This document shows, in pieces, positions 62,401 to 64,000 of a stretch of DNA of 64,000 nucleotides (positions within the stretch are counted from its first letter, which is position 1; each line of letters begins with the position of its first letter). The position numbers and the translations under genes were made by a program. This stretch comes from Trochalopteron elliotii (taxonomy: Eukaryota > Chordata > Aves > Passeriformes > Leiothrichidae). The stretch covers positions 3,652,138-3,716,137 of the forward strand of contig JANPWX010000619.1 of assembly GCA_024734555.1 (NCBI GenBank), in the 5' to 3' direction. The notes beneath the pieces are model-generated. The model saw nothing but the letters and a program-made list of their open reading frames with translations, was not told the origin of the DNA and did no database searches.

Positions 62401-63332
62401 AAGGAGGATGGAGAATCCAGGAACCTACAAACCTCAATTGAGTTTTCTGATGTTCCAGTGAGAGAGGATATAGTCCTCTGTCTTGGAGTGACAGCAGCCT
62501 TACAGCATCCTGAAAGTCCCTAGACATTTTGAATACATGGTTTTATGATGACTGTGAGGAGAGATTTGCAGTATTGCAGAGGGAAATGATGAAAGTATGA
62601 ATAAAGATTTTAGTGGAGGCAGGGTCGAGGTAAGGATTCTGGCAGTGTGCCAGAGATGGTGTTAGACATATTGACAGGGGAGAGGCAGGGAGAAAATGTA
62701 AGCTCAGGATGAGGAACGACTTGAAGGTGTTAGTTTGCTCCCAAGGATAGACAGTAAATCTTAGTTTATTGGTACCTAATGCTCCAAGGTCCATGTATGC
62801 TGTAACAGATAATATAACAGTATATTACACAATAAAGTAGAGGCTTGGCAGAGAAGGAGAGATGCCAGCTGTGCCACTCTTGTGATACCAGAGACAGACT
62901 ATAAAAATATTAGAATTTTTAATATCACTGTGCCACCCTGATAGGAAGCAGTCTGATGGTAGTAGTTTTAACGAGTTATTACTTTTAACTCTGTGTCCTA
63001 GAAGAAACTTGCTAGCATCTCATATGATTCTGAGCTTTAAGAATTATTTTTCCATTAAGCAAGTATTCAGAATGCCCAGCAAATCACTTTCTTTCCCTGT
63101 TAGATTTTATAGGGGAGTATTTGAAAATACATAGCTTTATTTAATAGCTTAAAGTGTTGCCTGTAACAATTAACAGCAATTTAGTGTTGTGTCTAAGAAG
63201 TAATATAGACCTTATGCAGAATAATCCAAGGTCATTGGAAGTGTTGATTTTAGGAGGTGGTGGCAAAGGCCAACATAAGTGCATCTAATAGTGCTTTTCC
63301 CTGTCAAATGTGTTTGTTGAACACTTTTGCAG

Positions 63333-63462
63333 CTCTGGTGGAAGAAGTTTATTCTGCTCAACGCGAACGTGATGAGGCTGTCATGGCAAGGCTTAGGTTA
63401 GCCAATGAAGAGAGAGATGAAGCATTTCTACGAGTCCAGCGTTTAGAAGAGTCTCTCAAAGA
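63333..63462 (+). CDS. MIPOL1: MIPOL1 coding exon 5 (coiled coil with ERDEA repeats)
   Basis: Acceptor TTGAACACTTTTGCAG (AG at 63331-63332); donor GA|GTAAGT at 63463, a perfect consensus. 130 bases, phase 1 in and 2 out. With the G from exon 4 it completes Ala and reads ALVEEVYSAQRERDEAVMAR (about residues 150-169), then LRLANEERDEAFLRVQRLEE and SLK, ending in a split Glu/Asp codon. ALVEEVY.AQ.ERDEAVM.RL.LA.EERDEA is the hallmark MIPOL1 segment as I recall it. Two ERDEA motifs 15 residues apart suggest an internal duplication in the coiled coil. Translating past the donor gives an immediate TAA, which confirms the splice. The remaining exons lie beyond the window. Confidence 0.95.
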
Positions 63463-64000
63463 GTAAGTATACATTTCCTGCACCATGTAAAAAGGCTGTT
63501 GTGTCAGTCTGTGACAGTCATAAACTGTTCAACAGTAGTTATCAGAAAACTTGGGACATTATTATCTGTGCAATAAAACAAACTAGGCCTAGTCTTACTG
63601 TGATATTCGTTAATTTGTTAGCTGTTCTGTGAAACCGTATTTTTCTCTGGAGACTGAGAGAAGGTGAATAATTTTAATCACAAAAATTAAAAATATAATC
63701 AAAATTTTCAGTATTGATTTATTGAGGGAGAAATAAGATGAATGTGACATTTTATAGGGATCTTTTGACACAGAGTACCAGAATGTCAGTCAAAAGTTAC
63801 AACTTATAGGAAATCAATCAAACCTTTAAGCCCACTAGACATTTTCTTCAGCAGAATTTTTACTAATTATATGGGTGACACAGTCAAAGTATATGGGGTT
63901 TTTTTCCTATCTTTAGCGTAGGATCAGTTTGTAAGGTAATGAGGGTACAATTAATAGTTCATAGATTTTTATGTATGCCATTGTAACACAACAGAAATAG
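63463..64000 (+). other. Start of the next MIPOL1 intron
   Basis: Intronic sequence from the GTAAGT donor to the window edge. No further exon or repeat was recognised. Confidence 0.8.

Larger units (their letters stand above)
52112..63332 (+). other. MIPOL1 intron between coding exons 4 and 5
   Basis: 11.2 kb with GTACAG donor and TTTTGCAG acceptor. Mostly unique AT-rich DNA with a T run at 52228-52241, the second 36-bp repeat copy and a TA microsatellite. Frames within it, such as 54848-55166 (-), 55204-55401, 59963-60163 and 62543-62794 (-), lack recognisable products. An acceptor-like site at 53277 followed by open sequence is discussed as a finding. The stretch at 58960-59130 may be conserved regulatory DNA, which is untested. 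Confidence 0.8.

Overview
This is vertebrate nuclear DNA, almost certainly from a bird. It is AT-rich with long non-coding stretches, GT-AG splice sites and short exons. It has little repeat DNA, but what is there is diagnostic: several CR1 LINE copies in both orientations and three endogenous-retrovirus LTR families of avian type. No bacterial-style gene, operon, CRISPR array, tRNA or rRNA gene was seen.

The window holds the 5' part of one protein-coding gene on the + strand, MIPOL1 (mirror-image polydactyly 1). Five coding exons were read by hand: 30754-30833, 47808-47994, 50872-51007, 52006-52111 and 63333-63462. Their phases (1, 2, 0, 1, 2) join without a frameshift into about 192 residues. 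The reading begins MENWSK and runs through the first coiled-coil block, which contains LLKEL, TEAKIAE, ALVEEVY and two ERDEA motifs. The gene continues past the right edge. A possible extra 5' exon (29361-29495) could extend the N-terminus.

Layout: 1-320 is a CpG island at the left edge, probably the promoter or first-exon region. From about 320 to 30753 lies non-coding DNA, presumably the 5' UTR introns, with a sense solo LTR (2938-3913), CR1 fragments and an antisense LTR (10609-11185). The 17 kb first coding intron (30834-47807) carries an antisense, internally deleted ERV with both LTRs (38452-40609), a 0.65 kb sense CR1 and a decayed CR1 ORF2 fragment. The later introns are mostly unique AT-rich DNA with small tandem repeats.

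Most open frames of 60-130 codons are chance frames in introns or lie inside transposable elements. I found no undescribed multi-gene system. The leads worth checking are the candidate 5' exon and N-terminal extension, a perfect 36-bp repeat in two neighbouring introns, a recurring A(6-8)C4 motif, a cryptic truncating exon, and AT-rich blocks that may be conserved regulatory elements.
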